DNA from: Stenopsyche tienmushanensis
Taxonomy: Eukaryota; Arthropoda; Insecta; Trichoptera; Stenopsychidae
Assembly (NCBI GenBank): GCA_008973525.1
Contig: WACJ01000364.1
Location: 186,001-250,000 of the forward strand
DNA: 64,000 bases
Reading direction: 5' to 3'
Shown here one piece after another: positions 24,900 to 37,529 of this stretch. How positions within the stretch are numbered: the stretch's first letter is position 1; every line of letters begins with the position of its first letter. The translations under genes were made by a program, and so were the position numbers. The notes under the pieces were generated by a model, which had not been told where the DNA came from, ran no database searches, and was given only the letters and a program-made list of their open reading frames with translations.

Positions 24900-26395
24900 T
24901 ATAAACATTTAACTCAGAAAGTTAATAGAATGTAGTTGAAGTCAGAAGGTTTTTTAATCAAATTAATTTTGGATTCATGACTAGAAAAGTATTCAGAATT
25001 TGATGGTCTGCTAGCCATATCAAGTGTTGTTATGAGCACTGGCTTATAAATGTCCACTTAATTTATTGATAATTTTTATACATTGGACTATTTTGGTAGA
25101 TTTATTACATACATTTTGCAAACTATTTGGCCTGAATTATTTAATGTGAAAGTGAAAATTCATCAGAGTTGGAACGCCGAGCCAAACATATGAACAATGC
25201 TGTTCGACAAAGTTATGCAATTAAGCTGAGGTATACCTGCCTAGAAAATTTGATTGCCCGAGAGCATGCGTCGGCAACATTGGGCGTCGTATAAATAAAC
25301 GCACCAGATTTCCTTGCCGTAATTATACTTCCAGAAACTGTAGTTGTGTCAACCGCGAAATGTTGTTTCGACGGAATCCAGTTTAACAGCCGTAGAAAGT
25401 TGGGATGGACGGGGGCGTCGTCGACATCGGGGGTCACTGGAAGGGTCGGACATCAATTCGAGGGTGCCACCCGAAGACACTGTCTTTGTGTATCGTTCGC
25501 AAACTCTTAATTACTTCTCCTTGCTTGATGAGAAATTCTACGGCAATAAAGAAATTTGCATGTTTCCTCTGGCATTTCCATTTCATATTTCTACGCTAAA
25601 CGACGGAGGCAATTAATGAGGGGAAATGTTTGCCCTACACCCCTTTACGCAATATTGGACCAAGTCGTAAATTGCGTCACCTTTGGAGCTCTTTATTTTT
25701 AAATGTAATTAAAAAAGAATGCAATATAGAGTAATGCATATTTAAAGTCATTTCATTCTCGTCCCGTGTATAAACGTCATCTAATTTTTACACACAGGTT
25801 GTGTGCGCACGCGAATGATCTAGTTAAAGTATGCCCGCACATGTTGCGTGTAGCGCCCCATAGAGCTTCATTTTTAATGAAGTGCTTCTATTTGTAATAC
25901 AATATTACTATTTATTCAAATTATCATCTCAAACATTACATTTATTATTTTGTTATGTTTCAATTAAATTTCCAACCATGTTTTAAGATCATACATATGA
26001 AAACACAGGTAATTACTTATACTTCTATAAAGGAATATAATACTTGGATGATTTTTAATAGAACCATACCATCAGGTATGATCTTTAAACTTTATTTAAA
26101 TTGATTTTTAAGTCCAATAAATAAAAATAAAAAATTGGTCCAGACTTGGCGCAAGCAAGATGGGTCAAGTTTCCTGTGAAAATTTTGATTCCCTTTCAAG
26201 CCAGCCATAAATCACAGATAGGGCAATCAAGACGGTCGTAAATTAGTTTAATTACCTCAGTGGATAATCGTGCTATTAATTAATTAATATTAAGTAAGCA
26301 AATGGGGAGGGGCTTCTGATAATTGGCCACGAGTCCAGAATATAAATCGCTTATTAAAATAGTCATTCATCCCATGTCGTAAATTTGGGCTAGGA
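24900..26395. other. Non-coding stretch before catulin exon 2 (presumed intron 2)
   Basis: No exon recognised downstream of the exon 2 donor at 26400 (minus strand). Confidence 0.4.
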
Positions 26396-26400
26396 CTCAC

Positions 26401-26605
26401 CAGCTGCTCTCGCCTCCTTGCAGGCATCGTACATGTCCTGCTTGATGTCGAGGTTGTCATCTGCGATTGTTTCTCCTACGGTCACGAACCTTTCAACGGC
26501 AAGGTTGACAGCCTGGCCCACTCGGGCCACGGCCCTTCCACTTGCGACCCCACCCACCCCACCGATCCCACCGCGTTCGCTGCGATGTGATACCAGGGTG
26601 GAGAT
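26401..26605 (-). CDS. alpha-catulin coding exon 2
   Basis: 205 nt: 68 codons plus 1 nt. Acceptor TTGTTTGGTTGCAG, donor GTGAGTCC. ISTLVSHRSER, then a Gly-rich insert (GGIGGVGGVASG), then VGQAVNLAVERFVTVGETIA and KQDMYDACKEARAAG. This continues the alpha-catulin N-terminal vinculin-like helical bundle directly after exon 1: human CTNNAL1 has QITTL...RVGQAVNLAVGRFVKVGEAIA. Phase 0 in and phase 1 out. The next exon should open with the rest of a Gly codon and ETIAALT-like residues. I could not find it in 1-26400. The Gly-rich insert is longer than in the human protein. Confidence 0.92.
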
Positions 26606-27231
26606 CTGCAACCAAACAATATATCATTGTCATTATGCTCAATCAAAAAAACAGGATTAAAAGCACTACAAACACCCACTTGACTCTTACTTATCTATCA
26701 ACATTTTATAACCCTTGGGATATAAAAATACATACTGATAAATTTATATATACAAATGTTAGAAATTGTGTTTTTATTTCAAAAATAGGGCTTCGAATCA
26801 AAACTGAATCGAAAACGCGTGGATTTCGCATGAACATGAACATGAAGGGGTGGTGGGAGCGCGCGACGACCACTGTATCGGAAGAATTTACTGTGACTGA
26901 ACAAAATGGCCGACAAACATGCTTATTATAAAAGAAGGAATTAAATTAAGGAATCGTTTTAAATTATGCTGGAAAATAAGTTTTTATTACAAATAAAAAC
27001 ATTTAATAAATTGAAAAATACCGTACCGTAATACAGTAATCGAATCAATTTAAATGCTTGGAACTGAAGCAGAACGAAAACCGAAATGATAAAAATAGCG
27101 GTTCAAAGCCATGGAATGAACATTATATATTTAATGCACGAATTTAGTTTAAATGAACCAATTAGACATTAAAAAGTCCTTCGACTCAGTAGGACAAATG
27201 TGTCTTATATAAGCACAGAAAAACAAGATCT

Positions 27232-27402
27232 TTAACCTTTTCTCGGCCATGATGTATTTACTACAACTCGACTCCAATAATGGGAATATTGATATGAAAT
27301 ATAATAGATACGGGATTCAGATTTTTTAGAGTTTCATATGGTGTACCAAATACATATCATGGTAGCACGTGGGTGTTTTTAGCACGGTAAGGGATAGGTT
27401 AA
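27232..27402. mobile_element. 171-bp TTAA MITE (family 2)
   Basis: TTAA at both ends. Ends CCTTTTCTCGG (left) and CCTATCCCTTACC (right, reverse complement), with inner inverted repeats around ATGTATTTACTACA / ATGTATTTGGTACA. piggyBac-like MITE. Its left 80 bp are also inside the hAT mini-elements. Confidence 0.82.
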
Positions 27403-27409
27403 ATAAAGT

Positions 27410-28880
27410 CAAGGTAACGTCTACAAATAAATTTAATTAAACCAAATTAAGAATGATACTTTAATATTATGACTTTGGAAGGTTGGATTTAAACGCCAAT
27501 GTTGTTTGACAGACTCATTGATGATTTCAAAATGCTTGGATATTAATAGTTTCTGTACGTCAGGGTATAAATTTTTAATCTTGTAGTGCATCTTGCTCAC
27601 ACGTTAGCGCCATCAAATGATAGAGAAGAAGATAGCAAGCAAACTTCTGTATTTATTATTCGTAGGTAAGTCTATTGGATACTACTCTATATATTTTGCT
27701 AGCTAGTATACTGCAAATTTTCGATAATGTTATTAAATAAGACAATGTAAAGATGCAAGATCGCGTTTTTGTAGAAGGGATTTTAATCAAAATCAAAGTT
27801 TTTAATAGTAATTTATTACAATATATTTGCCAAGAAATGTAACAGTGTTACATAACGTTTGATTTATAAAATAAAATTATGTCTTGCCGTTGACTACCCG
27901 CGCAAACTTTGCTCCGGGGGAAACTGGAAAGCTTTCACATAACTCCGACTCTTTATCTTATCACACAAACGCCAACCTGTCATGATCAGGAAGATTCCGC
28001 AGACTCTTGAGAATGAAGTCCGATCAAGAAAGTCTGGCTATATGTCGGAGGGCAAAAATAAAATCCCCACATAGAGATGCAATGAAAGCTCTGAATGTAA
28101 CATGCGGACAGCTTTAAAGCTCCAGAAAACGAAAATTAGTTCAAACACACAATTATAAGATTTATATAATATTTTATATAAAATGAATAAATAAAAAATT
28201 CATTCTGAATATTTTTTCTTTGCAAAATATAATTTAAAAAAAACTCAAAATAAAATACCACATATTATGATTATGAAATGATATATTGTATTTTCCAAAG
28301 CCAAAAATATTTGTGATACATGTGTTTCGCATAATCCATTTTTTATGCAAAAATCTTTTGAAAATCATGTAAATAACAACATATAGTTTTAACTTGAATC
28401 CGAAGAAAGAAAATTAAAATATGATACTAATCGAGCGTCACTTTTTTCGCACCGAATTCGATCATCCTAAAAACGACGACCCAATGCCAAAGGGTTAAAT
28501 AATACAAGCCTTCATTATCAACTATTGATGGTTAAAACTTCATCCTATATATTGATTTTGGTTTTAATTTCCTTGCTTGTCTTTGATAATATCCGGTGTT
28601 TGTTTGTGGTTCTTGGGGCTTGAAATGCAGTTACAAACTGAGATTTAAACAACAGTATCTAAACATAGTAAAACAAATTCCGATACTATATTACGCGATA
28701 TTAAAGTGATTCCTGAATGCACGTTGTGGGGCGATGATCAACCATTCTATCGATGAAAGGTTTAATTTCCTCCCTGTCAATGAAACAGGTAAACGAACTA
28801 TCGTACGAAATATACTAATCTGGTTTTTATAGACACGTGGTTCAAAAAGGATTTTTTACGACACAGGTAAAAATGCAGGT
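27410..28880. other. Intronic non-coding stretch
   Basis: AT-rich. A piggyBac-like right end (GCCAAAGGGTTAA) occurs at 28486-28498 with no partner found. Confidence 0.4.
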
Positions 28881-28889
28881 CAGTGTAAA

Positions 28890-29159
28890 AATTATTTTAT
28901 GTAAAATTATTTTATTTATTTACGGAACATGAAGAAAAACGCGTTATCCCGTATAAGTTCTGAGAAAAAATATCTGGGTCTAGTCAAACCTATTTTATTG
29001 ACTAAACATAAGGATCCCAAACTCTTTTTAAATTCTGTAAAACTCTTAAAAGGATAACGGCAGGGAGATTTGGTAAGAACTATGTATAGCTTCTATTAAA
29101 AAAACTTATCACAAAACCATAATATTTTAGGTAGATCATCTTATCGACAGAAGGGTTAA
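28890..29159 (-). mobile_element. piggyBac-like element end
   Basis: On minus: TTAACCCTTCTGTCG terminus, then CTTACCAAATCTCCCTGCC and TTTTTCTTCATGTTCCG, homologous to the 5' part of the 32934 element. Truncated. Confidence 0.65.
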
Positions 29160-29167
29160 ACTTTTCA

Positions 29168-29791
29168 ATTCTCTAAACAAAAAACTATTTTGAATTTAGT
29201 TCAGTTTTAAAAAAAATTCTAGTTTACACCCTTTCAGACCAGTGGTGTCAGATCTGCAGATTATGCGAGCCACGAAATAGGGCACGTTCTCAGACAAAGA
29301 AATCCAGTGGTGTCAGGTCTGGAGATCATGCGAACCACGGAATAGGACACGTCCCCAGGCAAAGAAATCCATTGGTGTCCAATCTGGTGAACATGCGAGC
29401 CACGGAATAGAGTTTCCAAAATAATTAATTTACATGACATAAGTTTCTACAAAAGAAACCTTAATTGAAGAAATAAGCGCCTTTGCAAAACTGAAAGAGG
29501 AAATGCTACTTGAGACAGCTTCAGTTATAATAAGGAAAAGGTGTCTTGCGTGTATACGAAGAAAAGATGGCCAATTTGAACAAGTTTTGTAAATAAATTT
29601 AATAAAAACATCTTAAACATAAAAAGTATTTTCTTAACCCTGACCTTGGCAAACTGGTAACTATTCAAGTTTAAAGACTTATTGAATAATTTGTATGTCA
29701 TGTAGCATATCGCTGGAAAGGGTATAAACTAGAAACATTTTTAAAACTAAACTAAGTTCAAAATAGTTAGTTTTTTGTTTAGAGAATTGAG
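29168..29791. mobile_element. Foldback-type element with tandem repeats
   Basis: Arms of about 75-80 bp are inverted copies: CAATTCTCTAAACAAAAAAC at 29168, repeated in reverse at 29772-29791, continuing through TTTAGTTCAGTTTTAAAAA. The interior has 2.6 copies of a 65-bp tandem unit. No coding sequence. Confidence 0.8.
29241..29412 (+). repeat. 65-bp tandem repeat, 2.6 copies
   Basis: Units start at 29241, 29306 and 29371 (AGTGGTGTCAGATCTGCAGA and variants). The period is exactly 65 bp, and each unit has GCGAGCCACGAAATAG-like cores. Confidence 0.92.
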
Positions 29792-29885
29792 ATCTTTGCA
29801 CATTTTTGTGACTTTGGAAGCTCAAAACTAGTTTTCTTTAAACTAATTCAATAAAATAATTATTTATTTAGATAAAAAAATACAT

Positions 29886-30096
29886 ACTATGTTGTATTTA
29901 CTACACTGAGTTGTGTTAAAATGGTAATCATGGGAATTTTTACAACATTGAATCTCGATATACTATCTATATCGATACATATACTATCTATATTGATATA
30001 TATAATTATCAAATATCGATATGAAACATAATAAATACAGAGTATTAGAATGTCATATGGTGTACTAAATACATAGCACCGTAAGGGAATGATTAA
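29886..30096. mobile_element. TTAA MITE family 2, degraded copy
   Basis: GTTGTATTTACTACACTGAG on the left and GGTGTACTAAATACATAGCA ... GGGAATGATTAA on the right match the 27232 MITE. The left TTAA end is not clear. Confidence 0.6.
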
Positions 30097-30119
30097 AGGT
30101 GAAATTTTGGGTAGCACTT

Positions 30120-31060
30120 AGTACATAGGGTCTATGTGTAAAAACGAAAGAACAGAAGAACACTCCCCCCCCCAAGCTCCAAAAAAAAAAAAAAATATCG
30201 GTCCATGTGCAAATAATCTGTATGCAATGTATTCTTTTAATATCGATCATTTATCACTTACATAATTTTATTACATCAGACGATCCAGTAAAATCTAAGA
30301 TATCATTTTATTTGATAAATACAATTCGATTGGAAAATATTTAGATAATGTACGTAAAAAAATGCGATCAATACAATGCATCTGTAGCATATGGACGCGT
30401 ATTGTATAATGTGATCGAGAATAAATCATCAGGAAACAGCTGATTACCGCATTATTTTTCGCTGAAAATAGCGCCCGCTTGATTTATGCGCCCGTGTTTC
30501 GAAAATCGTGCACCGCACAAAGGGGCCGCCTCTCATTGAAAACAGATAATAATAAATTACGTACGGGAAGCGGGGAAAACCCGTGACGGAATAGCATGAT
30601 GGCATCGCATAAAAGGGACGCAAGGGTTGTTAAAATGAATAATGGGCTCACTTTTTCTCGAGAACGAAGGTGATAAAGTTGTCACTCGACAAAAGGTCAA
30701 TTCATAATATGCTTATTAGAGGCGGATGCCCCCCGAAGAATGCACCCCTAATCGATGGGGCGTTAAAATCCGACGGATTGCCGCGCATATTGACGGCGGG
30801 AGCCTTTTTTAATTAGTGGCGGAGGAGTGTCTGGATGGCGTGACTGGGAAGATTTTCCGTGGTGCGCGTCGGGGGAAATGGAGAGATTTTCCGAAACAAA
30901 ACTACGTACTAATCCATTTCGTGATTATTTTTGTCGTTTGAGAGACGTTAAAAATGGCGTGATGACAACCGGCAACGATATGGCAGGGTTTCGTGACATT
31001 TAGCCGTTGCGGATTGAGGCATCACAAAAGTGGAAACCGAACGACGAAGGGTTAGCTGTG
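30120..31060. other. Intronic non-coding stretch
   Basis: A poly-C/poly-A tract lies at 30165-30195. 30440-31040 is GC-richer and apparently single copy. No exon recognised. Confidence 0.35.
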
Positions 31061-31069
31061 ATATCGATG

Positions 31070-31300
31070 CGGTGTAGTAACATAAAAAGAAACTAATTAA
31101 GCACTGAAAAATCGCCACATTTATATGTGTTTCATGACTTGTTTATGTGTGCGAACTCAAATTTATTATCAGAAGGTCAATGGTGCACATGTTGTTGTCG
31201 AACTGCAGCATATTTGCGCAAACGCTATTGATTGTTGGAATTGAGAGCATCTATACGCAGTACTCTACCCACATCGAATTATTAGAAATTGAGTTTGAGT
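31070..31300 (+). repeat. Family B interspersed repeat
   Basis: Second copy of the 15258-15478 repeat; CTACCCACATCGAATTATTA marks the shared 3' part. Confidence 0.7.
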
Positions 31301-31483
31301 TTGACATCTCTGGTCTACATAGCATCTCTGAAATTCCTGATACTTGCAAGCAATAAGTTCCAATACATAAATTAAGTATTCATAACCCCTGCGAAAAAGC
31401 AGACATTGAAAATTAATAATACATAAACTAACGAATCATCAATAATTAAACAGAATAAATTCAAAACCAAATAGATGTACAAG

Positions 31484-32268
31484 GCTCATCTAGAAAGTAA
31501 AGTTTACATGGATTTCTGAATGCCGAGGGATTTTTTTGTTTCGAAATGAATACACCTGATATGTAAGGCGAATCCTGACGCTCAGTTTGATTGATCCCGC
31601 GTATTTGTCAGCCATTTTTTTCGGTTACAGTAAATTCTTCCATAGGAGAGTTCGTCACGCGCTTTCGTCCGTGCGAGATCCGCGCATCATCCGTTTTTTG
31701 AATTTGTAGAACAATACTGTGAATATCCATCGGAAATTCGTGGAAATTTATGGTGGTAATGTAATAAGTCGACAAAATGGGTAAGATTGTTCAGAGAAGG
31801 CCATACTGATATCACAAAGAGGCTAGGAGTGATTTTTGATGAACTTATGCAAAAAAAATTATACAACAAATGCGAAATGATCTTCGTGTGACGCTTGACG
31901 ATCATCACGAAAGATTTCCTGACATTTCTTAAAGTCTTCTAAGTGATATTGTGTCAAAAAAACTTGACTACAAGAAGTTGTGTGCTCCATGGGTGCCCAG
32001 AATGCTCATACCAGAGCACTGTCAAAATCGCGTGACTACCGCGCGTGAAGTTTTGGATCGTTTTATACAGAAAAGAGAAGCTTTTCTGAACATTATTGTG
32101 ATGGGGGATGAAACATGGATGTGTCATTACACCCTAAAGCCCAAAAGTCAATCAAAGAATAACTGCCGTTGGAGGTCTATGATATTTGTAAAGTATCCCG
32201 TGAATTTAATTTAAATACAAGCATTTTTGGATCCAACTTAAATCTTGTAACTTTACTTTCTGAATGAC
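31484..32268 (+). mobile_element. mariner element, C-terminally deleted
   Basis: Ends TCATCTAGAAAGTAAAGTTT and (reverse complement) TCATTCAGAAAGTAAAGTTA. Coding remnants: KLDYKKLCAPWVPRMLIPEH, CQNRVTTAREVLDRFIQ, IIVMGDETWMCHYT (GDETW holds the first catalytic Asp). The catalytic C-terminal half is gone. Parent family of the MITE at 11912-12284. Confidence 0.88.
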
Positions 32269-32933
32269 GTAAAATGTTTTTTAAAAGATGTTTATTTTGA
32301 AAGAAGGAATAGAATGCTATTTAATATCTTCAATTAATTATTTTCTCAAATGCGCTTATTGATTATTAATACTAAAAATCAGTTGTTACTATGTTACTAA
32401 AGCGAATAAGATATAATAATCGATTCCAATAAAATTGTCAAAACATTCAGATTAGGAGTTTCTGAAAGATTACTAGATAAAAGTTTTATTTGAGTTCGCT
32501 GCTGACTTGATGGAAAAATCGGAAGAATAACTTCGGAAAAGACCGCGAGAAGAAAGCTCATTGAAGTCAATTTCTCAGAAAAATCTGAACATGTCTGTTG
32601 ATATTTGCTTGTGATGGATCAAGTATATAAATGTATTCGAAACGAATTTGATACGGTTGCGTTTTGTGATTTCTGCAAAAATTTTAAGAAAACTTAAATT
32701 AATGTAATACAAGTATCTACACGTTTTTATATTTATTTTACTTGTGGTGTGCCACGATATTTTTGAAGAAACATTGCTGTATCGTAGAAGATAAAAGGTT
32801 GCAGAACTCTGATATAGAGCATATATATATAATGAAAATTAAATGTTGAAAGGGTCCTTCAGCAAGAAGGACATCCAGTTTGGTAAATTTTCTTCCAAGA
32901 AAAATCACTGTTCATTCGTTGCCTTCAATAAGA
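32269..32933. other. Intronic non-coding stretch
   Basis: Nothing recognised. Confidence 0.35.
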
Positions 32934-34370
32934 TTAACCCTTCTCTTAATTTTGCTTTTGCCATGAGTTTATTTTAATAGTAGCTACACATAGATCTTAC
33001 CAAAACTCCCTGCTTTTATTAATTGAAGGGTTTTATAGAATTTAGAGTTGAAAAATAAACGATATTACTATTTATATACCTAGAGTCAATGAAAGTGGTC
33101 TGGCCAGACCCAAGCTTTTTTCATTCGACTTTGTATAAGAAATCATGTTTTTCTTCATTTTTCGTTGAGGAAATTTTAATTCTTTCGCTCTAAAAAATAT
33201 TTAATCATATTTCTCATCTTGACCTGTATTTTTATCTATGTAGTAAGAAATCCTTTAGCATCATATGTTAAGAAAAACCTAGTTTTAGTATATTTTACTT
33301 TTACCTGTGCTGCAGAAAATATTTTTGGACCATATGTCTCTAAAAACCAGATAGTGGGTCTGTGATTCAGGGAATGGATATCCTTGTAAAAGTATCTTGT
33401 ATACTGAAAAAGTAGGAGGCCAGAGAGCAATAAACTTAGGTGAAAGGGTGCTATTGGAATTAATTGGTAAGTACAAAGAAAATACGAAAACGGTTATTGC
33501 TGATAACTATTTTACAATTTTTATTGCATGGTAAAACTTCAGCAGACGGGGCTTGCTTTTGTTGAGACTATCCACCGAAAAAAAAATGTATTCCGAGTCA
33601 ACTGTTCATTATGACACCGGGTGGGTGTTAGACTCCACGATGCCCACCCATAAAACCCCAGGGGAGAGGGGAGCCAACCCTATGCCACATATAATGATGT
33701 GGAGAAGAGGTGCGTGAAAATAGCCACGTCGGTTTGCTCATCAAACGCAGCTAGGGTAGTCCAGCTAACATGAGTTGGGTGAGCAGGTCACCCAGTGCTC
33801 ACCCATAAAGGGGTGTGTGGAGCAGCCGATTACAATAGTTGGTGGAGACTGTGTCAAAGGCTCACTACTAACCTCAACAGCCTAGACATACAGGGGAGAA
33901 CGGTTTTAGGCTTTTCGAATGGCGACTCGTCTCCGTGGCTAGGTACTACAAATGATCGAACCGATAGGAGTAACATGGGAAAGGGGTAGCCCCTGCAGTC
34001 CGTCATCTGCTGCAGCCCCCTTCAAACTGAGGTTGGACTCGTGGTGGCAGTAAACCCGTGATAGTATTCCTTTCTAGCGGAAGACAGTCGCTATGTGGCT
34101 AGTCCGGTGTAACCCGGAACAGACCACACAGCAGCGCGGGAAATGGGATCACACATTAATGATCCCCCAATCCAGTTAATCGCTATCTGTCGTCTGTTAT
34201 TTGTCCATTATGATACCGATTATATGTCAGTTGTTGGAGAAGCCCAAAAGTCATAGATAATGATATTTTATAACATGCACAATGGGGGTGTTGACGTTAT
34301 GGACCAGATGCTTGGGGCGTATATATATGATACAAACGGCAGGCCCGGTGCACACGAGGCTGATTTTCAA
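32934..34370 (+). mobile_element. piggyBac transposase remnant
   Basis: Begins TTAACCCTTCTCTTAATTTT. Coding traces: INLGERVLLELIGKYKEN, then TVIADNYFTIF (piggyBac DNF motif), and after a nested insertion YMSVVGEAQKS and FYNMHNGGVDVMDQML (the GGVD-D motif). Stops and frameshifts throughout. The right TTAA end was not found. Confidence 0.82.
33603..34218. mobile_element. 582-bp retroposon-like insertion with 17-bp target duplication
   Basis: 33603-33619 (TGTTCATTATGACACCG) is repeated at 34202-34218 with two transitions, and the piggyBac reading resumes after it. The 33620-34201 insert is GC-rich, lacks inverted ends and coding sequence, and has a repeated CTCACCCATAAAGGGG-like motif near both 33640 and 33800. 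A long TSD suggests target-primed reverse transcription (LINE/SINE type). Confidence 0.75.
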
Positions 34371-34374
34371 GCTA

Positions 34375-36515
34375 GTAGATCAATCAGGTGCTGGTAAGTT
34401 GGGAGGGTGGTATCTTTAATTTTTCCATTTTTGAGGTAAAAAATAGCTTTAAAAAAAAAACCAACTCTGTTTACACAAAAGCTAGAGTTGTTGGTTTGTT
34501 GGAACATGGTTTGGTGTACTTGCTTGAAAACTGTTCTTTTGTGCACCAGGCATATAATATGGCAACTTTTTGCATCACTCATAGGTTATATTATAAGAAA
34601 AACAAAAAAAAATAGCGTAATTTAAATTTGTTTCATCGATTTCCATACAAAATATATGGTAACAGAAAGTTTAATTGACAGTAGGGTCGACTAAAAATAT
34701 AATATATTAAAATTATTGTTTCAAATCAGTTATTCATAGATGGCCCTGCCCAATTTTATTATTTATCAATACCGAAGCAAAAATTTGGACCAAAATAATT
34801 GACAGAATATAATAATACCTTTAATCTCTCAATTTATTGGTACAGCGATTTTTTTCCATAATCTGGATTTAATCCCAAACCTTTTTAATAAAAGTGCAAT
34901 TAAAATTAATCCTTATCCCTTTGACAGTGTCAGATAATGGAACAAGCTCATAGTAGGTAAATTTACATGGTAACCATGTCAATGTGGTGAAATTACAGGA
35001 TACAGCATTTTGCGGCACGCTGCATGGACACGCCGACTTAAATGTTGAGTGATTCGCGGCTTACCGCGAATCGACCGCAGCGCCAGCCTATGCAATCAAC
35101 ACCAATGAAAATCAACGATTCTCAAACTGTGCGGATAATTTTCAAAACACCAAATGACCACGATAAACGCATACAACATGATGGAATTCCTTGATTTTTC
35201 GATAAAATACGAACGTGGCGAAAAATTCGCCGATGCTGCGAATGACCAAGCTCGATTTTCATCTCCCGCTCTGTGATATATTACCAGATATAGACACCTT
35301 TTGTATCGCCAGAACTGTTCGAAATACAGCATTTTTGCATTTGTTCAGCAGTTCGGTATGAGTTTTGATTGGATAATTTCACGCTTCTCGGATTCCAGAA
35401 CTAATAAATAAATGCATAGCGTACACGTTTAAAAAAAAACCACAACGTATAGAGCCGAAAGTTTTCGTTTTAAAAATAATAGATATGAAAATTGCTCATA
35501 CACTTTGGGTCGTGAATAAATTTAAAATTTAATATAACGGGATAGAGGAAAAGTTATGGGGTCAAGAAAAGCATAACTTTTGGAACTATTCAAAGAGCGT
35601 CTGGAAGATTTATCGGAGTGCTTAAATTGGGATAAGCCGGTGACCAAAATTGATGATGGCCCTTGAATCCGCTTTGGGTTCGCTGATGGCGTTATTAGGA
35701 CAAACAATAAGCTCGGGTGCCAAACTGTATTATTTAGACTGGTGACGCACAATATCTCCATTCGCGTGAAGAGATTTAATATATGAGACTTTTGTGTACA
35801 ACGAAGGCAGACGTATAACGAAACACAAGCCCTCGAGTCTTCAGTTGATATTAACGATCTACCTAATGGAGAGCAATTAAGAGGAGGCTTTAAAAAATGT
35901 AAATTCATTCAAGAGGCTCGATCAAAGGGCGAAGTTTCAAGTAATTGTTGCGGTGAGAGACAACAACTGATGATGGATGAATACGAGACAAACAAAATTT
36001 GATGACGTAAAAAAGCAAGTAAATTCGACAAATAACAAATTACGGACTTTTCTCAAAGAGATCTTGATGAATTGAATTAGTTGATGTTTCGGTTTGAAGC
36101 TTGCAACGCATGCTTAAAAGTTTAAAAGATCAAGTTCAAATTCAAATCATGTGAATTTGATCGATCGCTTCAATCCAGATTTACACTGATTTTCTGGATC
36201 TAAAAAAACGTGGTTAAATCTGCAACTATTATTTATAACCACATATGAAAAGCAAATCGCGTGAACTTTTTTCCTAGAAAAGTCTTTGAATATGAGGTAC
36301 TTTAAGAAGAAAAATACTATATTACTATTATACCTAAGAATACTAATAATTTGGAAGATTCGAAATATTTACGTTTCTGATGGATTCTCTCGACTAATTT
36401 ATTTTAATTTCCAAGTTCTGAAAAAAATAATTATGTCAAAAACATATATAAAAACAATTCATTCGTATAACAGCCGATTATTATAATTAAGCCGGTTATT
36501 CCAAAGGAAATCTTT
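34375..36515. other. Intronic non-coding stretch
   Basis: Overlapping short ORFs on both strands. The longest (35522-35908 minus, 128 codons) is unrecognised. No repeat ends seen. Confidence 0.35.
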
Positions 36516-36519
36516 TATG

Positions 36520-36608
36520 GGCGGATTCCACGAGCGTGGTTTCTTGTGCATGGTTTACTACCATGCCGATTAAGTCATGCACAAGAAACCACGCTCGTGG
36601 AATCCGCC
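36520..36608. repeat. Perfect 33-bp inverted repeat (hairpin)
   Basis: Arms 36520-36552 and 36576-36608 are exact reverse complements with a 23-nt loop. Pairing extends 3 bp further with one G:T. The loop itself contains CATGGT/ACCATG. It could form a long hairpin in RNA. Confidence 0.95.
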
Positions 36609-36716
36609 TATTAATTGAGTATATGTCACAATATGAAGAATTAATTAACACACAGATTCTTAAATATAATAATAACGACTCAATTGAAAAAAAAGTTTTT
36701 ATCTAAAAATTATAAC

Positions 36717-36820
36717 ACAACACTCAATAAATTTGTAGGATATTTTTCACTAAAATTTATTTATTTTGGGTCGTTTATTGCAATTTTAAAAAAATCCTAC
36801 GAACTTATTGAGTGATGTTT
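36717..36820. mobile_element. Small mariner-type MITE
   Basis: Ends CACTCAATAAATTTGTAGGA and, reverse complement, CACTCAATAAGTTCGTAGGA, the same as the mariner at 2786-3488. About 104 bp long, only TIRs plus a short AT-rich spacer. Confidence 0.82.
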
Positions 36821-37245
36821 TATTATTTCAAACGAATATGATTGATTATATTCAATATTTTTTAAATCATGATTGACACGTTTATTCAATTTAGGGCATT
36901 TTTCTACCAATAATAATCGTTTGATTGTTTTCAGCACATTTTCTAGAGTCAATATAAGTGATATTGTTTTACTGATAGTACGCCATATCTTTGATTTGCG
37001 CGGTTTTGGTCATAACCGCGTTATAAATATACATTTTAAAATAATTAACAATTAAGGTCTCTTTCAATATTTGTACCAGTTAAAACTAATCTATATTGTA
37101 TGAAAATTTAAATCATAATGGTATTGAAAAAACATCTTTCCAAGAAAAAATCATAGAAAGTGTAATAAATAACATGGCTTAAAATTCAGAGATCATAAGC
37201 TATCTGTCAGTTGATGATAGAATTTTTAAGAATCCAAAATATGAT
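36821..37245. other. Intronic non-coding stretch
   Basis: Nothing recognised. Confidence 0.35.
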
Positions 37246-37246
37246 A

Positions 37247-37490
37247 TTGAAGCGTGGGTGATTTACCATCCCCACATAGTAGCGCTTTTAAACTGAGCAG
37301 ATTTAATACGCGCAGGAGGCGATAGTCGGGAGAGTCGTCGATTAGCCTTGGCTGCGGAAGTTCGTCCCTCCTGCGGCCAGATCTCTCTCTCTCTCGTGTA
37401 GAAAAAATAGTTATTTAGATAAGAATGTCTTTCTATTCGACGCTCAACTTTTCCCATCCATTCATCCAGCAACATCACAGCTCGATAGAA
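37247..37490 (+). repeat. Family A LTR, internally deleted
   Basis: GTGGGTGATTTACCATCCCC at the 5' side, then AGTCGTCGATTAGCCTTGGC and TCTATTCGACGCTC. An internal deletion relative to 23864-24301. Confidence 0.65.
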
Positions 37491-37529
37491 GAACAAACGA
37501 ATGGGTCATCTCAAAATATCCTATTTAGT

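Noticed and set aside
29241..29412. Regular 65-bp repeats as a CRISPR array
   Set aside because: The whole 65-bp unit repeats with no unique spacers, and the genome is eukaryotic.
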